This document shows, piece after piece, positions 49,657 through 59,104 of a stretch of DNA of 64,000 bases. Numbering within the stretch: the stretch's first letter is position 1; the number at the start of each line of letters is the position of its first letter. Source of the stretch: Streptomyces sp. NBC_00663 (GTDB lineage: Bacteria; Actinomycetota; Actinomycetes; Streptomycetales; Streptomycetaceae). Where the stretch lies: NCBI RefSeq assembly GCF_036226885.1, contig NZ_CP109027.1:6448001-6512000 (forward strand). The letters are read 5' to 3'. The notes under the pieces were generated by a model, which was not told the origin of the DNA, searched no databases, and saw nothing but the letters and a program-made list of their open reading frames with translations. The position numbers and the translations under genes are program-made.

Positions 49657-50646
49657 ATGCCCCTCCCCAAAGCTGAACTGCACCTGCACATCGAAGGCAC
49701 GCTGGAGCCCGAGCTGGCGTTTGAGCTGGCCGCGCGCAACGGCGTCGAGCTGCCGTACACGGACACCGAAGAGCTGCGCAAGGCGTACGACTTCGACGAC
49801 CTCCAGTCCTTCCTGAACCTGTACTACGAGCTCATGGCCGTGCTCCGCACCGAGCGCGACTTCGAGGACCTGGCGAACGCCTATCTCGCCCGTGCCGCCG
49901 TGCAGGGTGTGCGGCACGCGGAGATCTTCTTCGATCCGCAGGCCCACCTCGCGCGCGGTGTGGGCATGGGCACGGTCGTGGACGGGCTGTGGCGGGCGCT
50001 GGGCGGCAGTGAGGCGCGCCATGGTGTTTCCACGCAGCTGATCATGTGCTTCCTGCGGGACGAGTCCGCCGAGTCGGCCCTGGAGACGCTGGAGGCCGCC
50101 AAGCCGTACCTCGACCGGATCGTCGGCGTCGGGCTCGACTCCGCCGAGGTCGGGCATCCGCCGGTGAAGTTCCGTGAGGTGTACGAGGCCGCTGCCGCGC
50201 TGGGGCTGCGACGGGTCGCCCACGCGGGGGAGGAGGGGCCGCCGGAGTACATCACCGAGGCGTTGGACGTGCTCGGGGTGGAGCGGATCGACCACGGGCT
50301 GCGGTGCGTGGAGGATGCGGAGCTGGTGGCTCGGCTGGTGCGTGACCGTGTTCCGCTGACCTTGTGCCCGTTGTCCAATGTGCGGCTGCGGACGGTTGAT
50401 GTTCTCGCCGACCATCCGCTGCCGGCGATGTTGGACGCGGGGCTGTTGTGCACCGTCAACTCCGATGACCCCGCCTATTTCGGGGGGTATGCCGGGGACA
50501 ACTTCGATGCGGTGCGCTCCGCGTTGGGGCTGGGGGAGGAGCGGTTGCGGGAGTTGGCTCGGAACTCGTTCGTGGCGAGTTTTCTGGAGCATGACGAGGA
50601 GCGGCGGGCTCGGTATCTCGCGGAGGTTGAGGCGTATCGGTTCTGA
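49657..50646 (+). CDS. Adenine/adenosine deaminase (amidohydrolase)
   Basis: TIM-barrel zinc amidohydrolase. LPKAELHLHIEGTLEPEL carries the HxH zinc ligands. GLDSAEVGHPPVKF, AHAGEEGPPEYI (His, catalytic Glu), RIDHGLR and NSDDPAYFGGY follow in order. Adenosine deaminases usually read HLDGSL where this has HIEGTLEPE, the form seen in the adenine-deaminase (Aah1-like) branch, so adenine is the more likely substrate. 329 aa. The start lacks a ribosome site and the mRNA is probably leaderless. Ends next to the fourth convergent-junction repeat. Confidence 0.9.
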   Translation: MPLPKAELHLHIEGTLEPELAFELAARNGVELPYTDTEELRKAYDFDDLQSFLNLYYELMAVLRTERDFEDLANAYLARAAVQGVRHAEIFFDPQAHLARGVGMGTVVDGLWRALGGSEARHGVSTQLIMCFLRDESAESALETLEAAKPYLDRIVGVGLDSAEVGHPPVKFREVYEAAAALGLRRVAHAGEEGPPEYITEALDVLGVERIDHGLRCVEDAELVARLVRDRVPLTLCPLSNVRLRTVDVLADHPLPAMLDAGLLCTVNSDDPAYFGGYAGDNFDAVRSALGLGEERLRELARNSFVASFLEHDEERRARYLAEVEAYRF

Positions 50647-50681
50647 CCTTTGACTTCTGGCTGCGGGGCGGTGGGGGCTTG

Positions 50682-50703
50682 TCGCGCAGTTCCCCGCGCC
50701 CCT
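50682..50703. repeat. Convergent-junction repeat, copy 4
   Basis: Same 20-mer core, between the deaminase gene and the convergent MFS gene. Confidence 0.75.
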
Positions 50704-50718
50704 GAAAGCCAGAAGCCT

Positions 50719-51906
50719 CTACGCAGCCGTTGCCTTGTCGTAGACCGGCGTCTCCACCGGGACCTGCACCACCGGCAGGTGGCGCCTGCCCGCGCCCAGC
50801 GCCACTGCGGTCATCGGGGCGGCGATCAGGAGCAGGCCTGCCGCCAGTACCAGGCCCATCGCTGCGAAGCCCGCCTGCGCCGACAGGAGGCTTCCTGCCA
50901 GGGGGCCTGCCGCTGTGCCCAGGGAGGATGCCGAGCCGACCAGCACCGCCCAGCGGCCTCTCGGGTCGAGGGAGGCGGCGAGGCCGATGACGTACGACAG
51001 GACGATCGGGTAGAGCGTGTTCCACGCGATCTCGCCGGTCGCGAACGTGGTGAGGTCGGTCGCGGAGGCGCTCAGCGCGATGCAGGCGGCGATCAGGGCC
51101 GTGCCCGCGCCGATGGGGACGGCACGGCCGAGGCGGGGGCCGAGGGCGCCCGCGCCGATGACGCCGAGCAGTCCGGCGCCGAGGGCGATCGCGAAGACCG
51201 CGCCGACGGTGGCCTCGGTGAGGTGCGCCTGGTCGAGGCCGATGCGGCCGCTGACGCCCCAGAGGGAGTTCTGGGCGAGCGACCAGCACGGGAGGGTGAG
51301 GGCGAGGAGCAGTCCGGCGCGCAGGTGCGGGAGGGGGCTCTTGGCCTGGTGCCGGGTGCGGCGGGGGGCCGTGGAGGCGGAGAGGCGCCCGGTCAGGGGC
51401 CAGACCGCCAGTGCGGTGAGGGCGATCGCCGCTAGGGGCTGGCCGTGGCCCGGGCCGAGGTGCGGGACCGTCAGATAGACCGCGCCGGCGAGCGCGGAGA
51501 CGCCCAGCAGGCCGAACGTGGTGGTGCGGTGCGGGTCGGGCTGGGCGGCGATCCCGGTGGCGGCCACCGCGGTCGCCGTACCGGAGCCGAAGCCGCCGAC
51601 GAGGACGCCCGCGATGACGGCGGGGACGGTGTGGGTGAGGGCGGCGCCGCCGTAGCCGAGGACGGCGAGGACGAGGCCGGTGCGGGCCAGGAAGCGGGGG
51701 CCGACGCGGTCGACGCGGGAGGCGAGCAGGAAGCCCGCCGCGGCCGAACTCAGCAGCAGCGCGCTGCCGACGGCGCCCGCCTGTGTGGCGGAGAGGGGAA
51801 GCCCCGAGTCGAGCCTGCCGACGGTGGTCGGGAGGAGGTACGGGGCGAGGTACCCGGCCGTGAAAAGGGCGATCAGGGGCCAGGGCGTGGTGGTGCGGGC
51901 GGACAC
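50719..51906 (-). CDS. MFS transporter, 12 TM, unknown substrate
   Basis: 395 residues from GTG 51906 (VSARTTTPW), preceded by GGGAA; the frame is open 31 codons further. About 12 hydrophobic segments (WPLIALFTAGYLAPYLLP, AGAVGSALLLSSAAAGFLLA and so on), with an ASRVDRVGPRFLARTG loop as a weak MFS motif A. Encoded downstream of, and in line with, the IclR regulator, which diverges from the glucarate genes. Uptake of a sugar acid would fit that context, but the sequence does not resemble the known D-glucarate permease strongly enough for me to say so. Confidence 0.82.
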   Translation of the reverse strand: MSARTTTPWPLIALFTAGYLAPYLLPTTVGRLDSGLPLSATQAGAVGSALLLSSAAAGFLLASRVDRVGPRFLARTGLVLAVLGYGGAALTHTVPAVIAGVLVGGFGSGTATAVAATGIAAQPDPHRTTTFGLLGVSALAGAVYLTVPHLGPGHGQPLAAIALTALAVWPLTGRLSASTAPRRTRHQAKSPLPHLRAGLLLALTLPCWSLAQNSLWGVSGRIGLDQAHLTEATVGAVFAIALGAGLLGVIGAGALGPRLGRAVPIGAGTALIAACIALSASATDLTTFATGEIAWNTLYPIVLSYVIGLAASLDPRGRWAVLVGSASSLGTAAGPLAGSLLSAQAGFAAMGLVLAAGLLLIAAPMTAVALGAGRRHLPVVQVPVETPVYDKATAA

Positions 51907-52094
51907 GGGCGTTCCCAGGGCATGCGAAAGGAGCGGCTCAGACAGGGGGGTTGGGCGACGACCGTCGACGGACAGGAACGCGCGGGCAATTTGTATCAAG
52001 CACGCGGTTCGAGAAGAAGAGTGGGGGGTGTGATGTGGGGCACTTCGTGTTTCGGGTGGGGGAGGGCGGGTAGAAGAGCGCCCGTTTCCGTGGC

Positions 52095-52880
52095 TCAGCG
52101 CCAGTGGACCGCCGCGCCGCCCGCCGCCGGTACCGTCGCCTCGATCTTGGCCCTGATCTCCCGCATCACCGCGACGATCCGCTTCTCGTGCGCAGGCGTC
52201 AGGCGGGCCACCGGCACCGAACAGCTGACGGCGTCCTGGGCGGGGGAGTCGTAGCGCAGGGCGAAGCCGAAGCCGATGATGCCGAGGACGCCCTCCTCGC
52301 GGTCGATCGAGTAACCGCGGGCCCGGGTTCCGGCCAGGTCCGTCGCCAGCTCCTCGCGGGTCGTGCGGGTGTTGGGCGTGAGCTCCTCGTAGGGGCCCTC
52401 GGGCAGCTCCGCGTCGTCGCGCTCGGCCAGCAGGGCCTTGCCGAGGGCGCCCGCGTGGGCGGGCAGGCGGCGGCCGACGCGGCTGATGGTGCGCAGGTAC
52501 TCGTGCGACTCGCGGGTCGCCAGATACGCGACGTCACGTCCGTCGAGCCGGCCCATGTGGATCGTCTCGCCCAGCGCCTGGGACGCCTCGTCGAGATACG
52601 GCCGTACGACCTGGACGCGCGGGTCGGTGTCGAGGTAGCTGGTGCCGGTCAGCAGGGCGTGGATGCCGATGCCGTAGAGGGAGCCGGTGATGTCGGTGCG
52701 GACCCAGCCGCGCGAGATCAGGGTCTGGAGGAGGGCGTACATGGAGCTGCGGGGGACCTGGAGCTCGTCCGCCAGCTCTTGCAGCCGCGCCGGGCGGTCC
52801 CCGCGCGCGGCCAGCACTTCCAGCAGCTCGACCGTGCGCGCGGCCGACTTCACCTCGCGGACGCCCCCTGTCTCTGACAT
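52095..52880 (-). CDS. IclR family transcriptional regulator
   Basis: 261 residues. N-terminal winged helix (KSAARTVELLEVLAARGDRP, LQELADELQVPRSSMYALLQ, GWVRTDITGSLYGIG) and a C-terminal effector domain with GETIHMGRLDGRDVAYLAT, LPAHAGALGKALLA and YSIDREEGVLGIIGFG. IclR proteins often control catabolic genes for aromatic or sugar acids. It diverges from kdgD-gudD with 101 bp between, in which a good promoter and an 18-bp imperfect palindrome are found. Most likely the D-glucarate-responsive repressor of this locus. Confidence 0.92.
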   Translation of the reverse strand: MSETGGVREVKSAARTVELLEVLAARGDRPARLQELADELQVPRSSMYALLQTLISRGWVRTDITGSLYGIGIHALLTGTSYLDTDPRVQVVRPYLDEASQALGETIHMGRLDGRDVAYLATRESHEYLRTISRVGRRLPAHAGALGKALLAERDDAELPEGPYEELTPNTRTTREELATDLAGTRARGYSIDREEGVLGIIGFGFALRYDSPAQDAVSCSVPVARLTPAHEKRIVAVMREIRAKIEATVPAAGGAAVHWR

Positions 52881-52911
52881 GTGCTGATCGTAATCCGGCG
52901 GGACGGCGCCA

Positions 52912-52940
52912 TTGACGAGTGTCGTTCGCCTGTCTAACCT
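52912..52940 (+). promoter_or_regulatory. Promoter of kdgD-gudD
   Basis: TTGACG, 17 nt, TAACCT: one of the best sigma-70-like matches in the window. Transcription would start near 52947, inside the palindrome below. Confidence 0.65.
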
Positions 52941-52942
52941 TC

Positions 52943-52960
52943 ATCTCCATACGTGGATAT
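52943..52960. promoter_or_regulatory. Candidate IclR operator
   Basis: ATCTCCATACGTGGATAT: arms ATCTCCA and TGGATAT match in 6 of 7 positions. It covers the predicted start point of kdgD, so a bound repressor would block it. Confidence 0.5.
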
Positions 52961-52981
52961 CGTCTACATGGGGAGATGGGC

Positions 52982-53932
52982 GTGGGGATCGACACCGGCA
53001 GCGGTACGGGCGTCGTCCGACGGCTGCGGGAGGGGATGGCGGCCGGGGTGCTGTCCTTCCCGCTGACCAGCTTCGCGGCGGACGGCAGTCTCGATCCGCA
53101 CGCCTTCCGGGCCTATCTGGCCGGGCAGTTGGCCGCAGCCCCCGGCGCCCTCTTCCCCGCCTGCGGCACCGGCGAGTTCTTCTCGCTGGACGAGGACGAG
53201 TACCGGACGGTCGTGACCGTCGCCGTCGAGGAGGCGGCGGGCCGGGTGCCGGTCGTCGCCGGGGTCGGATACGGGTGGGCGCAGGCCGTGCGGTTCGCGC
53301 GGATCGCCGAGTAGGCGGGCGCCGACGCGCTGCTCGTGCTCCCGCACTACCTGGTCGCCGCCCCGCAGGACGGGCTCGTCCGCCAACTGGAGGAGATCGC
53401 CGCCCGTACACCGCTGCCGCTCATCGCCTACCAGCGCGGCCAAGTCGCCTTCACGGCCGATACGTTGAGGCGTATCGCGGAGATCCCCGGCGTCATCGGC
53501 CTGAAGGACGGGCACAGTGACCTGGACCGGCTTCAGCGCCTGACCCTCGCCGCGCCCGAGGGCTTCCTCTTCTTCAACGGGGCCGCGACCGCCGAGATCC
53601 AGGCCCGTGCGTACGCCGCGGTCGGTGTGCCCGCGTACTCGTCGGCCGTGCATGCCTTCGCCCCGGAGATCGCCGACGCCTTCTTCCGCGCGTTGCGGGA
53701 CGGCGACGGCAAGACGGTCGACCTGCTGCTGCGCGCGTTCTACGTACCGCTCGTCGAACTCCGCGACCGCGTCCCCGGATACGCCGTGTCGCTCGTCAAA
53801 GCCGCGGCACGCCTGCGCGGGCGACCCGTGGGACCCGTCCGCGCCCCGCTCACCGACCCGTCGGACCGCGACCTCGCCGAGCTCAGGACCCTGCTCGCCA
53901 CCGGACTCGACCTCGTAGGAGCCGCTCTGTGA
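52982..53932 (+). pseudogene. kdgD: 5-dehydro-4-deoxyglucarate dehydratase interrupted by in-frame TAG
   Basis: KdgD turns 5-dehydro-4-deoxy-D-glucarate into 2-oxoglutarate semialdehyde, CO2 and water. The family pattern is complete when read through: LFPACGTGEFFSLDEDEYRT, VVAGVGYGWAQAVRFARIAE, then a TAG at 53312-53314 (codon 111), then AGADALLVLPHYLVAAPQDG, PLPLIAYQRGQ and IGLKDGHSDL with the Schiff-base Lys. Both halves are in the same frame, so this is a nonsense change, not a frameshift; GAG to TAG is the simplest route. Start GTG 52982 with GGGGAG upstream. A 110-residue product would lack the active-site Lys. Sequencing error is possible. Confidence 0.85.
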
Positions 53933-55218
53933 ACCTCACGATCGCTGACGTACGGCTGACTCCGATCCTCGTCGCCGACCCGCCGCTGCTCAACACGCAG
54001 GGGGTGCACCAGCCGTACACGCCCCGGCTGATCGTCGAGGTGGAGACCGCGGACGGGGTCGTCGGGTTCGGGGAGACGTACGGCGACACCAAGTACCTGG
54101 AGCTGGCACGGCCGTTCGCGGCGAAGCTGGTCGGGCGTCAAGTCTCCGATCTGAACGGTCTGTTCACGGTCGCCGACGAGGTCGCCGTCGACGACGCGCG
54201 GGTGTCCGGGCAGGTCGACGTGGGCGGGCTGCGCGGGGTGCAGACCGCCGACAAGCTGCGGCTGTCCGTCGTCTCCGGGTTCGAGGTCGCCTGTCTCGAC
54301 GCCCTCGGCAAGGCACTCGGGCTGCCCGTGCACACGCTGCTCGGCGGCAAGGTGCGCGATGCCGTCGAGTACAGCGCGTACCTGTTCTACAAGTGGGCCG
54401 ACCATCCGGCCGGGGTCGCCGCGGAGAAGGACGACTGGGGTGCCGCCGTCGATCCGGCGGGGGTGGTGGCGCAGGCCCGGCTGTTCAAGGAGCGGTACGG
54501 GTTCACGTCGTTCAAGCTCAAGGGCGGGGTGTTTCCGCCGGACGAGGAGATCGCCGCGGTGCGGGCGCTCGCCGAGGCGTTTCCCGGTCATCCGCTGCGG
54601 CTCGATCCCAACGGGGCCTGGTCCGTGGCGACTTCGCTGACGGTGGCGCAGGAGCTGGCGGACGTACTGGAGTACCTGGAGGACCCCGCGCTCGGTACGG
54701 CGGCCATGGCCGAGGTGGCCGCCGGGACCGGGGTGCCGCTCGCCACCAACATGTGCGTGACGACGTTCGCGGAGATCGAGGAGGCGTTTCGCAAGGGGGC
54801 GGTGCAGGTGGTGCTGTCCGATCACCACTACTGGGGCGGGCTGCGGAACACCCAGCAACTCGCCGCGATCTGCCGGACGTTCGGGGTGGGGGTGTCGATG
54901 CACTCCAACACGCATCTGGGGATCTCGCTGGCGGCGATGACCCATGTGGCGGCCACGGTGCCCGATCTTCACCATGCGTGTGACTCGCACTATCCGTGGC
55001 AGTCGGAGGACGTGCTGAGGGAGCGGCTGGTGTTCGAGGGCGGGAAGGTCACGGTGTCGGACGCGCCGGGACTGGGAGTCGAGGTCGACCTGGAGAAGGT
55101 GCGGGTGCTGCATCAGCGGTGGCTCGATGACGACGGGGGGCTGCGGGAGCGGGACGACGCGGCGGCGATGCGGGTCGCCGAGCCGGGGTGGGTGACGCCG
55201 GACGTGCCGCGCTGGTAG
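53929..55218 (+). CDS. gudD: Glucarate dehydratase (enolase superfamily)
   Basis: Removes water from D-glucarate to give 5-dehydro-4-deoxyglucarate. Enolase-superfamily motifs are visible: SFKLKGGVF (KxK base), RLDPNGAW (metal Asp and Asn), and MHSNTHLGISLAAM with the catalytic His at about 325. The glucarate-type N-terminus NTQGVHQPYTPR is conserved. 429 aa is normal. The GTG start overlaps the kdgD stop by 4 bases, but a good AGGAG 8 nt upstream may let it be translated even if kdgD is cut short. Confidence 0.92.
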   Translation: MNLTIADVRLTPILVADPPLLNTQGVHQPYTPRLIVEVETADGVVGFGETYGDTKYLELARPFAAKLVGRQVSDLNGLFTVADEVAVDDARVSGQVDVGGLRGVQTADKLRLSVVSGFEVACLDALGKALGLPVHTLLGGKVRDAVEYSAYLFYKWADHPAGVAAEKDDWGAAVDPAGVVAQARLFKERYGFTSFKLKGGVFPPDEEIAAVRALAEAFPGHPLRLDPNGAWSVATSLTVAQELADVLEYLEDPALGTAAMAEVAAGTGVPLATNMCVTTFAEIEEAFRKGAVQVVLSDHHYWGGLRNTQQLAAICRTFGVGVSMHSNTHLGISLAAMTHVAATVPDLHHACDSHYPWQSEDVLRERLVFEGGKVTVSDAPGLGVEVDLEKVRVLHQRWLDDDGGLRERDDAAAMRVAEPGWVTPDVPRW

Positions 55219-55356
55219 TGCGGGTGGGCCGAAAGACGCGGGCCGGTGATTGAGGGGTGCCGGACGGGCCGAGAGATGCGGGGCGGTGTCTCAGCGGCTG
55301 TTGTCAGTGGTGTGGTGCAGACTGGCTGGATCCGTACCACTCGCAGGGAGCGCCCC

Positions 55357-56523
55357 GTGATCGCGTCCAGCGCATCCAACGCGTCCACCGGAAAGGGACC
55401 GTCGCACCTCGGAGCGGCCGGGCCGGGTCAGGCCCAGGTCGATCCGCTCGCCGCGGTGCGCGCACCGGACGACCCTCCGTGGGACGTCTATCTCACCGGC
55501 ACCGTGTTCCTGGACATCATCTTCACCGGCCTCGACTCCGCCCCCGTGCGCGGGACCGAGTCCTGGGCGCGGGGGATGGGGTCGAGCCCCGGTGGTGTCG
55601 CCAACATGGCCACCGCGCTGGCCCGGCTGGGACTGAAGACGTCCCTCGCCGCCGCCTTCGGCTCCGACCACTACGGCGAGTACTGCTGGGACGCCCTGGC
55701 GCAGGGCGAGGGCATTGATCTGTCACCCTCGCGTACGGTCGCGGGCTGGCACTCGCCCGTCACCGTCTCGATGGCCTACGAGGGCGAACGGACGATGGTC
55801 TCGCACGGCCACGAGCCGCCCCCGGAGGCCGCGATGATCCAAGAGGGCGCCCCCGACTGCCCCCCGCGCGCGCGTGCCGCCGTCGCCTCGCTGGAGCCGG
55901 GCAAGCGCGCCCCCTGGATCGCCCAGGCCGCGAGCAAGGGCACCCGCGTCTTCGCCGACGTCGGCTGGGACGACACCGGTGCCTGGGACCTCGCGGGCCT
56001 CGCCGACCTCGCACACTGCGAGGCCTTCCTGCCGAACGCGGAAGAGGCCATGCGCTACACCCGCACCTCCTGCCCGCGCGAGGCCGCCCACGCCCTCCTG
56101 GAGCATGTGCCGCTCGCAGTGGTCACCCTCGGTGCGGAGGGCGCGTACGCGGTGGACCGGCGGACCGGGGAGTCCGCCGAGGTGCCCGCCATCGCCGTGG
56201 AGGCCCTCGATCCCACCGGCGCGGGTGACGTCTTCGTCGCCGGGTTCGTCACCGGCACGCTGGCCGGCTGGCCGCTCGCCGACCGGCTGGCCTTCGCCGG
56301 GCTCACGGCCGCGCTCTCCGTCCAGGAGTTCGGCGGCTCCCTCTCGGCGCCGGGCTGGTCGGAGATCGGCGCCTGGTGGCGCAAGGTCCAGTCGGTGGCC
56401 GGCCAGGACCCCGCGGCGCTGGAGCGGTACGGCTTCCTGGCGGACCTGGTGCCGGCGGAACAGGCCCGCCCCTGGCCGTTGAGACGGGCGGTGCCGACGA
56501 TCGGGTTCCGCCGGTCGGCATAG
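55357..56523 (+). CDS. PfkB family carbohydrate kinase
   Basis: 388 residues from GTG 55357, preceded by GGGAG. The ribokinase fold shows as WDVYLTGTVFLDIIFTGLD, the glycine pair SSPGGVANMATALARLG, and the ATP/anion-hole signature DPTGAGDVFVAGFVTG with the catalytic Asp. An extra ~45 disordered residues precede the domain. It phosphorylates a sugar or nucleoside; substrate unknown. It follows gudD by 138 bp on the same strand, so a keto-deoxy sugar acid substrate is conceivable. It converges on the FAD-binding gene with only 15 bp between. Confidence 0.88.
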   Translation: MIASSASNASTGKGPSHLGAAGPGQAQVDPLAAVRAPDDPPWDVYLTGTVFLDIIFTGLDSAPVRGTESWARGMGSSPGGVANMATALARLGLKTSLAAAFGSDHYGEYCWDALAQGEGIDLSPSRTVAGWHSPVTVSMAYEGERTMVSHGHEPPPEAAMIQEGAPDCPPRARAAVASLEPGKRAPWIAQAASKGTRVFADVGWDDTGAWDLAGLADLAHCEAFLPNAEEAMRYTRTSCPREAAHALLEHVPLAVVTLGAEGAYAVDRRTGESAEVPAIAVEALDPTGAGDVFVAGFVTGTLAGWPLADRLAFAGLTAALSVQEFGGSLSAPGWSEIGAWWRKVQSVAGQDPAALERYGFLADLVPAEQARPWPLRRAVPTIGFRRSA

Positions 56524-56538
56524 GTGGCCTGAGGGGCC

Positions 56539-57258
56539 TCACGCGGCCGTGCGGGCCAGCAGCTCCGTCACCTGTTCCCGGACCACCTCGCGGGCCTCGG
56601 CCGGCAGCGCGCCGATCGCCGTACCGGCCAGGGCGTCGAGCACCGACGCCACGCCGGTGTCGCATTCCACGCTCTCGGCGAGCACCTCGTAGCCGTCCCG
56701 GACGGCGATCCGCAGCCGGGGGCGAGCGCCCTCGGGAGCGTGTACGGCGGTGGCCACGACCAGCGGCGGCGGGCCGCCCGGGGCCTCCGCCAGCTTGCGG
56801 TAGCCGCTCGCCTGCGGGGTGCGCCAGCGCAGGCTCAGCAGCAGCGGACGCTTCGCCGTGAGTTCGGCGAGGTCGGTCTCGAAGGGGCCCTCGACGTCCA
56901 GCACCACCGCACGCGCGTCCAGGACGACGGCCGCCGGCAGCAGACAGCGCAGGGTGCTGCCGACGATGTTCCCGCCGACCGTGGCGCTCCGGCGCACGGC
57001 ACCGGTGCCGATCCCGCCCGCCGCCCGGCGCAGCACCTCCGGCACCCGGTCGTCGACCCGGTGCAGCGGCACCGCCGCCCCGAGCGCCTCGGCGCTCAGG
57101 ACATTGGCCTCGGGCACCTCGCGCAGGCTCATCGCCTGCTCCGGGAAGCCGTCCCGTTGCCAGACGGCCCACTGGAGGGTGGCACCGCCGACGGGTATCG
57201 CTCCCTCGGACAGGCACTGCTGTGCCTCGGACACGGACGTGGGCAGACGCAAGAGCAC
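56539..57258 (-). CDS. FAD-binding subunit-like protein (CoxM / xanthine dehydrogenase medium-chain fold)
   Basis: 239 residues from GTG 57258. The pattern resembles the FAD-binding PCMH domain of molybdenum hydroxylases: AIPVGGATLQWAVWQ at the N-terminus and RRSATVGGNIVGSTLRCLLP, the flavin-binding TVGGNI loop. A CO-dehydrogenase flavoprotein C-terminal-like part follows. The molybdopterin and 2Fe-2S subunits that normally accompany it are absent from this window, so it is an orphan. It may bind FAD without acting as an oxidase subunit. Divergent from phoH. Confidence 0.82.
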   Translation of the reverse strand: MLLRLPTSVSEAQQCLSEGAIPVGGATLQWAVWQRDGFPEQAMSLREVPEANVLSAEALGAAVPLHRVDDRVPEVLRRAAGGIGTGAVRRSATVGGNIVGSTLRCLLPAAVVLDARAVVLDVEGPFETDLAELTAKRPLLLSLRWRTPQASGYRKLAEAPGGPPPLVVATAVHAPEGARPRLRIAVRDGYEVLAESVECDTGVASVLDALAGTAIGALPAEAREVVREQVTELLARTAA

Positions 57259-57400
57259 GGCCGACCTGCTTTCCCCGGGCTTACGGCGACGGGAACGCGC
57301 CGTCGGCGCGCATTCTCCCCACGCACGCCGGGGGCGTATGCAGGGCTCACCGCTGCACTCAGGGCGCTCTCCCCCTCGGCCGTGGTGAGCGGAAAAGGCC

Positions 57401-57430
57401 TTCGGTGTTGTCAGTGCCCCGGCGTACCCT
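57401..57430 (+). promoter_or_regulatory. Candidate promoter of the phoH operon
   Basis: TTCGGT, 18 nt, TACCCT. A ~67-nt leader would follow, with AGGAGG at ~57472 far from the start codon. Confidence 0.4.
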
Positions 57431-57503
57431 GGAAATCGCCAGGCCGCCCATGTGGCGGGCGAGTCGTATCGAGGAGGACGAGCAAGGCCTACAGAGCCGG
57501 CCC

Positions 57504-58577
<1,074 letters not shown>

Positions 58578-58606
58578 CATTCCGAAGCAGGAGACCCCGC
58601 ACCACC

Positions 58607-59104
58607 ATGTCGATCGACGTCAACAACGAGTCCGGAACCGAGGTCGACGAGCAGGCGATCCTCGACATCGCCCGCTACGCACTCGCGCGGATGCGCATCC
58701 ACCCGCTCTCCGAGCTCTCGGTGATCGTCGTGGACACCGACGCCATGGAGCAGCTCCACATCCAGTGGATGGACCTGCCGGGTCCGACCGATGTCATGTC
58801 GTTCCCCATGGACGAGCTCAGGCCGCCCAGCAAGGACGACGAGGAGCCCCCGCAGGGGCTGCTCGGTGACATCGTGCTCTGTCCCGAGGTGGCCAAGAAG
58901 CAGGGTGAGGACGCCGAGACGCAGCACTCCATGGACGAGGAGCTCCAGCTCCTGACCGTCCATGGCGTGCTGCACCTGCTCGGCTACGACCACGAGGAGC
59001 CGGACGAGAAGGCCGAGATGTTCGGCCTCCAGGCCGCCATCGTGGACGGGTGGAGGGCGGAGAAGGGCCTGACGGGTCCGTCGCCGGCCCCGACCGTGTC
59101 ATGA
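58607..59104 (+). CDS. ybeY: Endoribonuclease YbeY (rRNA maturation factor)
   Basis: Zinc metalloprotein in 16S rRNA 3' processing and 70S quality control. The zinc motif HGVLHLLGYDHEE (HxxxHxxxxxH) is at about 114-126, and the PTDVMSFPMDE segment is conserved. 165 aa from ATG 58607; the frame reaches GTG 58574, which overlaps the phoH stop. AGGAGA lies ~13 nt before the ATG. Overlaps the next gene by 4 bp (ATGA). Confidence 0.96.
   Translation: MSIDVNNESGTEVDEQAILDIARYALARMRIHPLSELSVIVVDTDAMEQLHIQWMDLPGPTDVMSFPMDELRPPSKDDEEPPQGLLGDIVLCPEVAKKQGEDAETQHSMDEELQLLTVHGVLHLLGYDHEEPDEKAEMFGLQAAIVDGWRAEKGLTGPSPAPTVS

Noticed and set aside
53312..53335. A frameshift in kdgD
   Set aside because: Both halves are in one frame and the protein reads through without loss or gain, so the lesion is a nonsense codon.
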